Shown: in pieces, positions 31,130 through 39,439 of the stretch
Numbering within the stretch: the first letter of the stretch is position 1
Layout of the letters: every line of letters begins with the position of its first letter
Assembly: GCA_900545885.1 (NCBI GenBank)
Contig: URAF01000015.1
Location: forward strand, 1-39,713
Source of the DNA: an uncultured Eubacteriales bacterium
Lineage (GTDB): Bacteria > Bacillota > Clostridia > Christensenellales > CAG-917
Length of the DNA stretch: 39,713 nucleotides
Direction of reading: 5' to 3'
Program-made: the position numbers and the translations under genes
The notes under the pieces: generated by a model
Told to the model about the DNA's origin: nothing
What the model saw: the letters and a program-made list of their open reading frames with translations, nothing else
Databases searched by the model: none

Positions 31130-31157
31130 GCAAAAACGGTGGTTAAACACCGTTTAA
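31130..31157 (-). terminator. Terminator after the thioesterase gene
   Basis: On the minus strand AAACGGTG, loop TTTAAC, CACCGTTTTTGC. The stem begins at the stop codon of the thioesterase gene. Confidence 0.75.
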
Positions 31158-31897
31158 TGCGATTGTTCTCTCGGGATATACGTTGCGGAAAAGTTGAAGC
31201 AAGGCGTTTTTCCGACGTGTCCCGAGAAAGAAATTCTGCCGTCCGAAACGTTGCCGTCAAGGGCGACGCGTTTGCCTGCGCGGATTTCGTTCAGGTAGTT
31301 TATTTCAAACCCCGTAAGCCTTGACGAAGTCATAAATCCGAACCCCAGACAGTCTTCGACGATGTCGATATACTTCGAGTTGTTCATATGCCCGTTGATA
31401 TCGACGTCCTGAAAGGCGACTTTGTGCGTACCGTGTACTGTTGTTTCCGAACACGGAGCGGTGCCCGTGGGCAGGGGAATTTCACGTCCCGTGACAGTTC
31501 CCGGAACGCGAACGTCGAATTTTTCGGGGAAAGTCATTTTCCGGGTTGCCGCGTCCATAAGCAGCCATACCGCAGATGCTTTCACTATTGCGTTGCCGTC
31601 CGCGTCGGTTATTTCGTAGTAACGCGGGAACAGAACGTGCATGGTTTCGCCCGGCCACGTTGTCATCGTGACGGTTTCGTCGTATTCGGGCATGCGCGTG
31701 ATTTCCACTTTTACACGGGCGATAATCCAGAGCGCGCCACGGTCAAGTGTTTTGTCGCGTCCCGCACCGAGTTCTTCGGTGTGGGCAATCGACGCTTCCT
31801 GCAACCACCTGAGAAAAACGGAATGACGCATTTCGCGGAGCATATTCACGTCGTCTGCGAGAATTTTGCGTGTTTTGCTGTAAATTTTCTTTGCCAT
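31154..31897 (-). CDS. Acyl-ACP thioesterase family protein
   Basis: A 247-residue double hot-dog protein of the bacterial FatA-like acyl-ACP thioesterase family. The first hot dog (about 1-130) contains MRHSVFLRWLQEASIAHTEELG. The second (about 140-240) contains the catalytic-type motif DINGHMNNSKYIDIVEDCL, where N and H are the conserved active residues. Such enzymes release free fatty acids from ACP. The ATG lies 8 bases after the ACP stop with a weak ribosome site, suggesting coupling. Together with the ligase and ACP it forms a small acyl-handling operon. Confidence 0.9.
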   Translation of the reverse strand: MAKKIYSKTRKILADDVNMLREMRHSVFLRWLQEASIAHTEELGAGRDKTLDRGALWIIARVKVEITRMPEYDETVTMTTWPGETMHVLFPRYYEITDADGNAIVKASAVWLLMDAATRKMTFPEKFDVRVPGTVTGREIPLPTGTAPCSETTVHGTHKVAFQDVDINGHMNNSKYIDIVEDCLGFGFMTSSRLTGFEINYLNEIRAGKRVALDGNVSDGRISFSGHVGKTPCFNFSATYIPREQSH

Positions 31898-31905
31898 CTG
31901 AGGTC

Positions 31906-32169
31906 TTATTTCTTCTTTTCGACAGCCGTGGCCACGGCGTCGACCACGTCGCCGACCGTGCGGAGTTTCTTCCACACTTTATCGGGGATTTTGATGGAAT
32001 AGTCGTTTTCGATTTCGCAAATCAGCATTATGAAGTTAAGCGATTCGAACCCGTCGATGTTGATGTTGGATTCGGGAGTGATTTCGCCCAGTTGTTCGAC
32101 GATTTTGGGCATATAACGTTTTGCAAGTGCAACTACTTTGTCGAAAATTTCTTGTTTGTCAGCTTTCAT
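31906..32169 (-). CDS. Acyl carrier protein (specialised)
   Basis: An 87-residue acyl carrier protein. The phosphopantetheine attachment serine is S43 in DGFESLNFIML; the usual DSL is ESL here. Helix two and three residues are otherwise normal (IENDYSIKIPD). It lacks fatty acid synthase neighbours and is sandwiched between an acyl-AMP ligase and a thioesterase, so it is likely a dedicated carrier rather than the general AcpP. Start ATG follows TGAGGTTGTT. Confidence 0.92.
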   Translation of the reverse strand: MKADKQEIFDKVVALAKRYMPKIVEQLGEITPESNINIDGFESLNFIMLICEIENDYSIKIPDKVWKKLRTVGDVVDAVATAVEKKK

Positions 32170-32176
32170 AACAACC

Positions 32177-33529
32177 TCACAGCATCCATCTTTTTATTTT
32201 TCCCGTTGCGGTGCGCGGCAAAGGTTTGTCGGTTATGCACAGAGCGGTAATTTGTTTGTCAAAAGGTTTGGTACGGTTGAACTCAACGAGTTTTTTGTCG
32301 AGTTCGGCTTTGTCGGCGACGCCGTCCTTGTCAACGTAAATCGCAGTCACAATGCCGTCTTTCATCGCGATTGCAAGTTCCTGCGCGCTGAGGAAACGGG
32401 TGAGTTCGGACTCCCATTCGGGAAGATAAATCTTGTTGCCGTTTGGAAGAACGAGTATATCCTTCTTTCTGCCCGTGATATGCAGATTTCCGTTTTCGTC
32501 GAAACGCCCCAAATCGCCCGTTTTGAGAACCCCGTCGGAAAGTACGGCGGCAGTGGCGTCGGGAAGTTTGTAGTATCCTTTCATCATGCATTCGGGACAG
32601 GATACGAGAATTTCGCCGTCGTCGGCAAGCGTAATTTTGCTGTCGTGGCAAACCTCCATTGCGAACGGGTCGTCGCCCGTGCTTATCGCAACGCCGCTTG
32701 ATGTTTCTGTAAGTCCGTATCCGAAATGAACTTCGCAACCCATTGCTTTTGCCGCTTTGAGAGCGTTTTCTTCCGCGGGACCCGCTCCGACAAGTATTAC
32801 GCGGAGTTCGGGGTTGAGTGCTTGTTTGGCAAGCAGGAAATACAGCAGCGACGGAACGACCGATATGACCGTAGGTTTGAAATATGCGCAGTCGTCGTGC
32901 AGGTGTCTGAACCCGCGACCGAGCGAAATGCACGCTCCCTGCGACATGGGCCACATCATGGAACAAACAAAACCGAACACGTGGCAGAACGGCAGAACGG
33001 CAAGAAGATTGTCCGTGGGAAGACAAGGAAGTTTGTCGTTGCCGTTCCACGCGCTGGAACAAAGTGACGCAGAAGTAAGCACTACGGCTTTTGACGCGCC
33101 TGTCGTTCCGGAAGTGAAGAAAAGTATATCTCCTTCGCCGTCTGCTGCGGGAATTGCCGCGGTGGACAGTTTGACGGAACTTGCTTCGTCCTCGGTCGCT
33201 TCGTCGGTAAGAAGAACGGATACGTCCGAATAGATGACGACTTTCTGCAAGAGTTCTCCGTCCACGGACGGGTCGATAAGTACGGTTTGCCTTCCTGCAA
33301 GTACAGAGGCGAACATATCTTTCATCCAGCCGTAAGTGCCGTAGCGGTAAATGCCGACGGCGCCCTGCGGAAGCGATTTGATTTCGTTCTTGCGCGCGTG
33401 TACGTCCTTATAGAACTGGGAAAACGTTACCGACCGTATTTCGCCTGCCTCGTCAAAGCGGAAAGCCGTGTTGTCGGCACGCTTTTCGGCGTTGTAACTC
33501 AACATATTTTCAAAGGAAGAAAATCTCAT
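32177..33529 (-). CDS. AMP-dependent acyl ligase (acyl-ACP synthetase-like)
   Basis: A 450-residue ANL-superfamily ligase, shorter than the usual 500-550. Motifs in order: FFTSGTTGASKAVV (ATP loop), FGYGLTETSSG, LKTGDLGRFDENG, ITGRKKDI, and the C-terminal lysine in RTATGKIKRW. The enzyme adenylates a carboxylic acid and transfers it to a thiol. The ACP gene starts 7 bases downstream, which suggests ACP rather than CoA as acceptor. Start ATG at 33529 follows GGAGG. A TATAAT-type -10 lies at about 33550-33555. Confidence 0.9.
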   Translation of the reverse strand: MRFSSFENMLSYNAEKRADNTAFRFDEAGEIRSVTFSQFYKDVHARKNEIKSLPQGAVGIYRYGTYGWMKDMFASVLAGRQTVLIDPSVDGELLQKVVIYSDVSVLLTDEATEDEASSVKLSTAAIPAADGEGDILFFTSGTTGASKAVVLTSASLCSSAWNGNDKLPCLPTDNLLAVLPFCHVFGFVCSMMWPMSQGACISLGRGFRHLHDDCAYFKPTVISVVPSLLYFLLAKQALNPELRVILVGAGPAEENALKAAKAMGCEVHFGYGLTETSSGVAISTGDDPFAMEVCHDSKITLADDGEILVSCPECMMKGYYKLPDATAAVLSDGVLKTGDLGRFDENGNLHITGRKKDILVLPNGNKIYLPEWESELTRFLSAQELAIAMKDGIVTAIYVDKDGVADKAELDKKLVEFNRTKPFDKQITALCITDKPLPRTATGKIKRWML

Positions 33530-33647
33530 AAATACCTCCGTCAAAAAGAATTATAGCACTTTGTGCGCGCGAAATAAATACCCAAATTGCAACTGTGCGA
33601 ATGATTTTGCTATGTCGAAAAATACAATTAATTAACCGATTTGCCTA

Positions 33648-33676
33648 TTTACATTGCAAATCAACGGTGTTATAAT
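33648..33676 (+). promoter_or_regulatory. Sigma-A promoter of the fatty-acid isomerase-like gene
   Basis: TTTACA (33648-33653), 17-base spacer, TATAAT (33671-33676), about 47 bases before the start codon. The surrounding 33540-33720 region is AT-rich and also holds the divergent promoter of the ligase gene. Confidence 0.85.
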
Positions 33677-33722
33677 ACATACAAGTGTTCAAGACACGAT
33701 TAAATCAAAGGAGCGGAATATT

Positions 33723-35081
33723 ATGGACAAAAACGCGAAAATCTGCATTATCGGTGGCGGCCCCGCAGGACTGTCCGCCGCGGTTCATCTCGAAAAGAAA
33801 GGTTATGACAATTACACCATTCTCGAAAGAGAAAATTGGGTAGGCGGCAAATGCCATTCTCCCCATCACGACGGCAAGAGATTCGAAATGGGCGCAATCA
33901 TGGGTTGCCCGACCTATCACGCCGTGCACGAACTCGAACTTTTCGGCGGCGCGTCGCACGAAGGCGGACCCAAACTCGAACGTTCCTACCGTCGTCTGAA
34001 CGGCAAACCCTACGATCCGTTCGACCCCAAGAGAAATCCTTTCCTCATTCCTCGTCTGCTCAGAACGAAGAATCAGGTCAAGAAACTCGGCACCTTGCTG
34101 AAAACCAAATATAAAGGCTACGAATACACGGGACACCGCGGAGTTGCAGAAGGCAGATACGACGGTTTCGACCCCGTAACGGGCGAACACGTGACTGGCA
34201 TCAACCCCAACCTTAAAGACCTTGCGATGCCTTTCGACAAGTTCTGCAAGATGAACGGCGTTCCTCTGTGCCAGGATATATGGATTGCACCTTTCACCGC
34301 ATTCGGTTACGGCTATTTCGATGAAATTCCCGCGGCATATGTGTTGAAATATCTCGACTTCGAAACCGCAATGTACTTCGTCAACAAGAACCTGTGGACT
34401 TGGATTGACGGCACGCAGAGCATTTACGAATGCGTCAACAACAGACTGAAACACCCCGCAAGACTCAACGTCAAGATTGAAAAAGTCACGCGTGAAAACG
34501 GCAAAGTTCAGGTCTATATCGACGGCAAGATGGAAGAATACGACGCAATCATCGTCACTTCTCCTTTGCAGTATCTGCCCGATTACTTTGATGCAACCGC
34601 AAAAGAAAAGGAACTCTTCTCCAAGATTGACTACGAACGTTACGACGTCACGGCAATCACCATCAAGAAAGGTTCTTACTATCCCGAAATGTCCAGCTAC
34701 ATTTTCGACAACATGCAACCCGAACGTCTCGGTCACATGATGGTCTTCTATCTGCGTTGGAAGAACGAACCCAACCAGGTTATCAGTACTTACATTCTGC
34801 GCAACCACAAAGGCAAGGAACTCATCGACTACGAAACCGGCAAGAAGATGGCGTGGGAAGACCTCAAGACCTGCGGTGTCGACATCGACAAGTGCGTGTA
34901 CGAGCGCAAGTGGTATTACTTCCCCCACGTATTCGAAAAGGATTACGCGGCAGGCTGGTACGACAAAGTCGAAGCAATGCAAGGCAACCTCAACACCTAC
35001 TATGCGGGCGAAATCATGAGTTTCGGCGACATGGAAGAAACCGTCCAGTACAGCAAGGACCTCGTTGCACGTTACTTCTGA
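33723..35081 (+). CDS. FAD-dependent polyunsaturated fatty acid isomerase-like protein
   Basis: A 452-residue flavoprotein. The FAD motif is CIIGGGPAGLSAAVHLEKKG at residues about 8-27, then LERENWVGGKCHSP. From memory of the family it closely resembles the Propionibacterium acnes polyenoic fatty acid isomerase (PAI), which turns linoleic acid into 10,12-conjugated linoleic acid: shared are EMGAIMG, NPFTAFGYG-like (here APFTAFGYGYFDEIPAAYVL), LWTWIDGTQS and a C-terminal YYAGEIMSFGDMEE. Other amine-oxidase-fold oxidoreductases remain possible. It is divergent from an acyl ligase-ACP-thioesterase operon, which fits a fatty acid substrate. Start ATG follows AAAGGAG. Codon use is very regular, suggesting high expression. 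Confidence 0.8.
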   Translation: MDKNAKICIIGGGPAGLSAAVHLEKKGYDNYTILERENWVGGKCHSPHHDGKRFEMGAIMGCPTYHAVHELELFGGASHEGGPKLERSYRRLNGKPYDPFDPKRNPFLIPRLLRTKNQVKKLGTLLKTKYKGYEYTGHRGVAEGRYDGFDPVTGEHVTGINPNLKDLAMPFDKFCKMNGVPLCQDIWIAPFTAFGYGYFDEIPAAYVLKYLDFETAMYFVNKNLWTWIDGTQSIYECVNNRLKHPARLNVKIEKVTRENGKVQVYIDGKMEEYDAIIVTSPLQYLPDYFDATAKEKELFSKIDYERYDVTAITIKKGSYYPEMSSYIFDNMQPERLGHMMVFYLRWKNEPNQVISTYILRNHKGKELIDYETGKKMAWEDLKTCGVDIDKCVYERKWYYFPHVFEKDYAAGWYDKVEAMQGNLNTYYAGEIMSFGDMEETVQYSKDLVARYF

Positions 35082-35112
35082 TAAAATACGAAACGTGTAC
35101 CAATTCAAAACC

Positions 35113-35149
35113 GACAAAGACCGACGCATTTTTGCGTCGGTCTTTTTGT
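35113..35149 (+). terminator. Rho-independent terminator
   Basis: AAAGACCGACGCA, loop TTTT, TGCGTCGGTCTTTTTG, 32 bases after the isomerase-like gene. Confidence 0.88.
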
Positions 35150-35440
35150 GACCGAAAGGCGAATAAAACCCAATCAACATCAACTGCATTCCAATGCGAT
35201 TTTTCTAATTATTACTTAGGCTTATCGACACTATGCGGCTGACGATGTAAAGTCTATATGTTTGTTAATTAAGCGACAGTAAAGGGTAAGTGTTGAAAGA
35301 GCTATAAGCAATTAGCGAATAATTGATTTTGCATTCGATACACATATCGTGTACTAATTAAGCAATAATTTGCTCAAACGTTAAAGTGCTGCGGTATACG
35401 GCAAGCTGATAGTGACGCTGACACTGCAACATATTGTTAT
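35150..35440. other. AT-rich intergenic region without a recognisable gene
   Basis: About 290 bases, clearly more AT-rich than the flanking genes, with no open frame of credible coding character and no strong hairpin or promoter pair. Scattered TTAATTAAGC-like words occur (near 35265 and 35355). Nothing can be assigned. Confidence 0.6.
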
Positions 35441-35478
35441 ATAAAAAACACCGTACGTGTACTGTACGGTGTTTTGAT
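35440..35478. terminator. Terminator after hypA (bidirectional shape)
   Basis: AAAACACCGTAC, loop GTGTAC, GTACGGTGTTTT with A/T-rich flanks on both sides. On the minus strand it is followed by TTTTTTATAT and ends the hypB-oxidoreductase-hypA transcript. Confidence 0.85.
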
Positions 35479-35507
35479 ATGTTTTTGTTCTGAGAGTTGT
35501 GTCGCGG

Positions 35508-35849
35508 TTATCTCGCGACGATTTCTTTGATGACGAATTCGCCGCCTTCGATGACTTCGCATTCCTGCGAGCCGCAGTAGGGGCATCTTTCTTCATTGCC
35601 GGCTATTGTGAACGTTTTGTTGCAGGAATGGCAAAGCGCCACGCCTTTGATAATGTTCATTTTGAGTTTGGTGTGTTCGAGCATAGTGCCTTCGATGACT
35701 GCGGGGTAGCAGGTTTCGAGATATTCGGGAACGACACCCGAATATTCGCCTACGTCGAGCACGAGCGTTTCAATTTCGGTGACGTTGTTTTCCTTTGCCA
35801 CCTTTTCGATTTTGTCGACTATCTCGGCAATTAAACCCATTTCGTGCAT
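35508..35849 (-). CDS. hypA: Nickel chaperone HypA
   Basis: A 113-residue HypA. The N-terminus MHEMGL carries the nickel-binding His2; the zinc motif is C73, C76, C89 and C92 (CHSC and CPYC). HypA delivers nickel with HypB to [NiFe]-hydrogenase and sometimes to urease or other nickel enzymes. It is the last gene of the hypB-oxidoreductase-hypA set, 95 bases after the oxidoreductase, with a GC-rich hairpin in the gap. HypC, D, E, F and hydrogenase subunits are absent from the window, so the client enzyme is unknown. Confidence 0.95.
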   Translation of the reverse strand: MHEMGLIAEIVDKIEKVAKENNVTEIETLVLDVGEYSGVVPEYLETCYPAVIEGTMLEHTKLKMNIIKGVALCHSCNKTFTIAGNEERCPYCGSQECEVIEGGEFVIKEIVAR

Positions 35850-35860
35850 AAATACCTCAC

Positions 35861-35893
35861 AACGGCGGCAGAGCGCATGTCTGCCGCCGCATT
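35861..35893 (-). other. GC-rich hairpin just upstream of hypA
   Basis: On the minus strand CGGCGGCAG pairs with CTGCCGCCG across a 9-base loop, ending six bases before the GAGG ribosome site of hypA. No T-run follows, so it is not a terminator. It may set hypA translation or protect a processed end. Confidence 0.5.
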
Positions 35894-35944
35894 GTGTAAT
35901 TGATTGTGTGTACAGTCAAAGCGATTTACGTCGCGCAATGCCTG

Positions 35945-38638
35945 TTATTTCTTGACGAAGGCGTCCTTGATGCCTTTCGCGGTAATCTTGCCCGCGCGTT
36001 TGACGGCATATCCGACGGCTCTGAAAGGCAGGCTTTCGAGTTTGTCGGAGTAGTATTCCTTCTCGTTCTTCGCCATGTGGATTGCGTCGAATTTACATCT
36101 CGTCACGCACAGTCCGCAGCCGATGCACTTGTATTCGTCGGCAACCGTCGCGCCGCAGCCGAGGCAACGTTCGGTTTCTTTCTTGAGCTGTTCTTCCGTG
36201 AAGGCAAGACGCGCGTCGCGATAAGTCTTGTCTTTGGCTTTGTCGTAACCCGCAACCTGACGAGGGGTGTTGTCGAAGCCGTTGACTTCGATGTTGTCTT
36301 TGTCGAGTTCGACGTAATGACGTCTGTCACGACCGAGGACAAGGCTTTGTCCGGGTTGTACGAAGCGGTGCAAAGAGATTGCCGCTTGTTTGCCTGCCGC
36401 GATTGCGTCGATTGCGAACTTGGGACCGGTGAAGACGTCGCCGCCGACGAAGATGTCGGGTTCTGCGGTCTGATAAGTGAAGCCGTCCGCTTTTGCGGTG
36501 TTGTTGCGGTTGAGTTCGACTTTGCTGCCTTTGAGCAGGTCACCCCAGATGATGGACTGTCCGACGGTGAGCAGGACGAAATCAGCGGGAACGGTGATGA
36601 CGTTGTTCTCGTCGTACTTGGGTGCGAACTTGTGGTCCTTGTCGTAGACGGAAACGCATTTCTTGAATTCCACGCCCGTGACTTTGCCGTTTTCGACGAC
36701 TATTCTCTTGGGACCCCAGCCGTTCATGAGTTTGACGCCTTCTTCGAGTGCTTCGTCGACTTCTTCGCGGCTTGCGGGCATTTCTTTTTCGCTTTCGAGG
36801 CAGTACATCGTGACCGTGGACGCATTTTCGCGGAGTGCGGTACGTGCCACGTCAACTGCGACGTTGCCGCCGCCGACGACAACGACGTTGCCTTTGATAC
36901 CGGATTTCTTGCCGGAGTTGACTTTGCGCAGGAAGTCGATACCTGCTACGACGCCTTCCGCGTCTTCGCCTTCGACGCCTATGCCGCGACCGCCTTGTGC
37001 GCCGATTGCGAGATAGAAGCCTTTATAACCCTGTTTGCGCAGTTCGTCGAGAGTGACGTCCTTGCCGACTTCAACGCCCGTCTTGAATTCGACGCCCATA
37101 TCTTTGAGTACGCTGATTTCCGCGTCGACAACGTCTTTTTCCAGACGGAAGGAAGGAATGCCGAGGGTGAGCATACCGCCGAGTTTGTCTTCTTTTTCAA
37201 ACACGGTGACGGAATAGTTGTCGATTGCGAGATAGTACGCACACGCAAGACCCGCAGGACCGGAACCGACGATTGCGATTTTCTTGTCGGAGTAGTCGTG
37301 CATCTTCTTGGGAATGAAGCGGGATTCCTGTTTGAGTTCGCGTTCTGCAATGAAACGTTTGATTTCGTCGATAGCGATAGGCTGGTCGATTTGTCCGCGG
37401 GTGCAGGCGTCTTCGCAAGCGTGGTTGCAGATACGTCCGCAAACGGCGGGCAGGGGATTTTCCTTCTTGATGAGTTCGAGCGCTTCGTCGTACTTACCCT
37501 GTGCCGCAAGTTTTATGTAACCTTGAACCGCGATGTGAGCGGGGCATTTGGTCTTGCAAGGTGCGGTACCCGTGGCAACAACGTCCTCGGAGTTGGTACG
37601 GTAATCGACGTTCCATTTGGACTTGTTCCACACGGAGTCGACGACGCGGTCGTATTTTTCTTCTTTGAGAGGGGTCTTGGTGCAGAGTTTCTGACCCAGT
37701 TTGAGCGCGTTGGTGGGGCAGGTTTCGACGCACTGTCCGCAAGCCACGCATTTCTCTTTGTCGACGACGGAGTGATAGTTGCTCGCGACTACGCGATAGC
37801 CGCCGAACAGGGTCGCGACGCGCAGACCGAAGCAGGAGCAAGAGCAGCAGTTGCAGATTGCAACGGTGTTGCCCGTGCCGTCGATGTTGGGGATTTCGTG
37901 CATAAGGCCGTTTTCTTCGGCTTTACGCAGGAGTGCGTAAACTTCTTCTTTGGTAATCTGACGGGCTCTGCCCATACGGATGAAGTATTCCGCGCCTTTG
38001 CCCATCTGAATGCACATGTCGGCTTCGAGGTGTCCGCAGCCTTCGCCCAGCATACGGCGGGTACGACGGCAGGAGCAGGGAGCGACGGAATAGATGTCGT
38101 ACTTTTCAATGTAGTAGCTCAGTCTGTCGATGTCGGCAACCTGAGAAAGTCCGTCGATGGTTCTTTCGATGGGGACGACTCTCATAAGACCCGTGCCCTG
38201 AGGAAGCATAGGAGAAAGAGTTGCCATTCTAATGCGGGTGTATTCCTCAAACGCTTTTGCAATCTGGGGATACTTTTCAACGAGTTCTTTGTTGCCGACC
38301 AGCATTTCGAGAATGCCGGGTGCAAAGGTCTGAATGAAGAAGCAGTCTTCGCCTTTTTCGTTTTTGTTCACGCGAAGGACGCCTTTCTGTGCCAGACCGA
38401 GGAGCAGGGAATAGGTTTTCTCGGGAGAGAAACCGAGTTTTTCCTGACCTCTTTTCTGAAGTTCGGATATAGGGGTTTCCGTTCTCCATTTGAGGAGCAG
38501 AGCCGCATCCGCTTCTTCGTCGGTGACGCAACATTCGAGAGCGTAGTACTCGGGAGCGTTCTCGTCGATTTTGTTCAGCATACCCGGCATGCCGCCTGCG
38601 AGTTTAGCCAGTTGAACGATTTTTTTTCTAAGTGCCAT
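35945..38638 (-). CDS. Multi-cluster iron-sulfur/FAD/NAD(P)H oxidoreductase (GltD/NfnB-like)
   Basis: An 897-residue soluble protein built of several parts. Residues 1 to about 150 are mostly helical with a winged-helix-like portion. About 185-290 holds unusual cysteine groups (APCSCRRTRR, GEGCGH, ICNCCSCSCFG). A ferredoxin motif follows at C297, C300, C303 and C307. From C361 (CKTKCPAH, then CGRICNHACEDACTRG) it is the GltD-type domain: FAD motif GSGPAG at 458-463 and NAD(P) motif GGGNVAVD at 589-596. A C-terminal ferredoxin domain (CLGCGA, CIGCGLCVTRCKFDAI) ends it. Such proteins move electrons between NAD(P)H and ferredoxin or a partner enzyme. Flanked by hypB and hypA, it may serve a nickel enzyme; that is inferred. 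Confidence 0.88.
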   Translation of the reverse strand: MALRKKIVQLAKLAGGMPGMLNKIDENAPEYYALECCVTDEEADAALLLKWRTETPISELQKRGQEKLGFSPEKTYSLLLGLAQKGVLRVNKNEKGEDCFFIQTFAPGILEMLVGNKELVEKYPQIAKAFEEYTRIRMATLSPMLPQGTGLMRVVPIERTIDGLSQVADIDRLSYYIEKYDIYSVAPCSCRRTRRMLGEGCGHLEADMCIQMGKGAEYFIRMGRARQITKEEVYALLRKAEENGLMHEIPNIDGTGNTVAICNCCSCSCFGLRVATLFGGYRVVASNYHSVVDKEKCVACGQCVETCPTNALKLGQKLCTKTPLKEEKYDRVVDSVWNKSKWNVDYRTNSEDVVATGTAPCKTKCPAHIAVQGYIKLAAQGKYDEALELIKKENPLPAVCGRICNHACEDACTRGQIDQPIAIDEIKRFIAERELKQESRFIPKKMHDYSDKKIAIVGSGPAGLACAYYLAIDNYSVTVFEKEDKLGGMLTLGIPSFRLEKDVVDAEISVLKDMGVEFKTGVEVGKDVTLDELRKQGYKGFYLAIGAQGGRGIGVEGEDAEGVVAGIDFLRKVNSGKKSGIKGNVVVVGGGNVAVDVARTALRENASTVTMYCLESEKEMPASREEVDEALEEGVKLMNGWGPKRIVVENGKVTGVEFKKCVSVYDKDHKFAPKYDENNVITVPADFVLLTVGQSIIWGDLLKGSKVELNRNNTAKADGFTYQTAEPDIFVGGDVFTGPKFAIDAIAAGKQAAISLHRFVQPGQSLVLGRDRRHYVELDKDNIEVNGFDNTPRQVAGYDKAKDKTYRDARLAFTEEQLKKETERCLGCGATVADEYKCIGCGLCVTRCKFDAIHMAKNEKEYYSDKLESLPFRAVGYAVKRAGKITAKGIKDAFVKK

Positions 38639-38662
38639 AAGTTACCCTCAAAACATAGTTTA

Positions 38663-39376
38663 TTATTTTTTGCCGTGTCTGATAAAGGCGTTTTCGCCCA
38701 CAGACTCGGCGGATTTCCAGTTTTTGACCGCATTGCGGAGCCAATCCGCCCATGCGTCGATGTTTTCGCCGGTTTTTCCCGAAACGGTGATGATGTCGAT
38801 TGCGGGATTGAGTTTCTTGACGCGCTGTTTGCACAGTTCCACATCGAAATCGAAGTACGGTTGAACGTCGATTTTGTTGATGAGAAGAACGTCGCAAATC
38901 GAGAACATAAGCGGGTATTTGAGCGGTTTGTCGTCGCCTTCGGGAACGCTCAGTATCATAGCGTTGAGGCTTGCGCCCGTGTCAAACTCGGCAGGGCAGA
39001 CGAGATTGCCGACGTTTTCGAGAATGGCAAGGTCGATGCCTTCGAGTCCCACTTCGTCAATGCCTTGTTCCGTCATTCCCGCGGTGAGATGACACATTCC
39101 GCCCGTGTGCAACTGAATGGCTTTTGCACCCGCTTCCGCAACGGCGCGCGCGTCGACGTCGGAGTCTATGTCGGCTTCGAGTACTGCGATATTCATTTCG
39201 TCTTTGAGCGCGGCTATGGTGCGTTTGAGCAGAGTGGTTTTCCCCGAACCGGGAGAAGACATCAGGTTGAGCAGAAAAGTGCCGTTTGATTTGAGCTTGT
39301 TGCGCAGTTTGTCGGCTTCGGCATTGTTGTCGGCAAACACGCTTTCTTTGATTTCGATAACACGGAATTTATCCAT
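38663..39376 (-). CDS. hypB: Nickel-delivery GTPase HypB
   Basis: A 237-residue SIMIBI GTPase. The P-loop is SPGSGKTTLL at 41-50. GGMCHLT carries C95 and H96, the conserved metal site of HypB. INKIDV is the guanine-specificity motif. It lacks the N-terminal histidine-rich tail and the CxxCGC motif of some homologues, so it has no own nickel store. It is first in the operon, 24 bases before the oxidoreductase, with GAGG before its ATG. Confidence 0.95.
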   Translation of the reverse strand: MDKFRVIEIKESVFADNNAEADKLRNKLKSNGTFLLNLMSSPGSGKTTLLKRTIAALKDEMNIAVLEADIDSDVDARAVAEAGAKAIQLHTGGMCHLTAGMTEQGIDEVGLEGIDLAILENVGNLVCPAEFDTGASLNAMILSVPEGDDKPLKYPLMFSICDVLLINKIDVQPYFDFDVELCKQRVKKLNPAIDIITVSGKTGENIDAWADWLRNAVKNWKSAESVGENAFIRHGKK

Positions 39377-39408
39377 TTCGAACCTCGATTATATAATCCT
39401 GTTAAATA

Positions 39409-39437
39409 ATTATACTCTATAATTTCTTATTTATCAA
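39409..39437 (-). promoter_or_regulatory. Sigma-A promoter of the hypB operon
   Basis: TTGATA (39437-39432), 17-base A/T-rich spacer, TATAAT (39414-39409). The 27-base leader includes the palindrome GATTATATAATC. Confidence 0.87.
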
Positions 39438-39439
39438 TA

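Noticed and set aside
35900..39289. A plus-strand open frame of about 1,129 codons
   Set aside because: It is antisense to hypB and the oxidoreductase, which carry clear motifs, ribosome sites and promoter. The composition is a shadow of regular codon use on the other strand.
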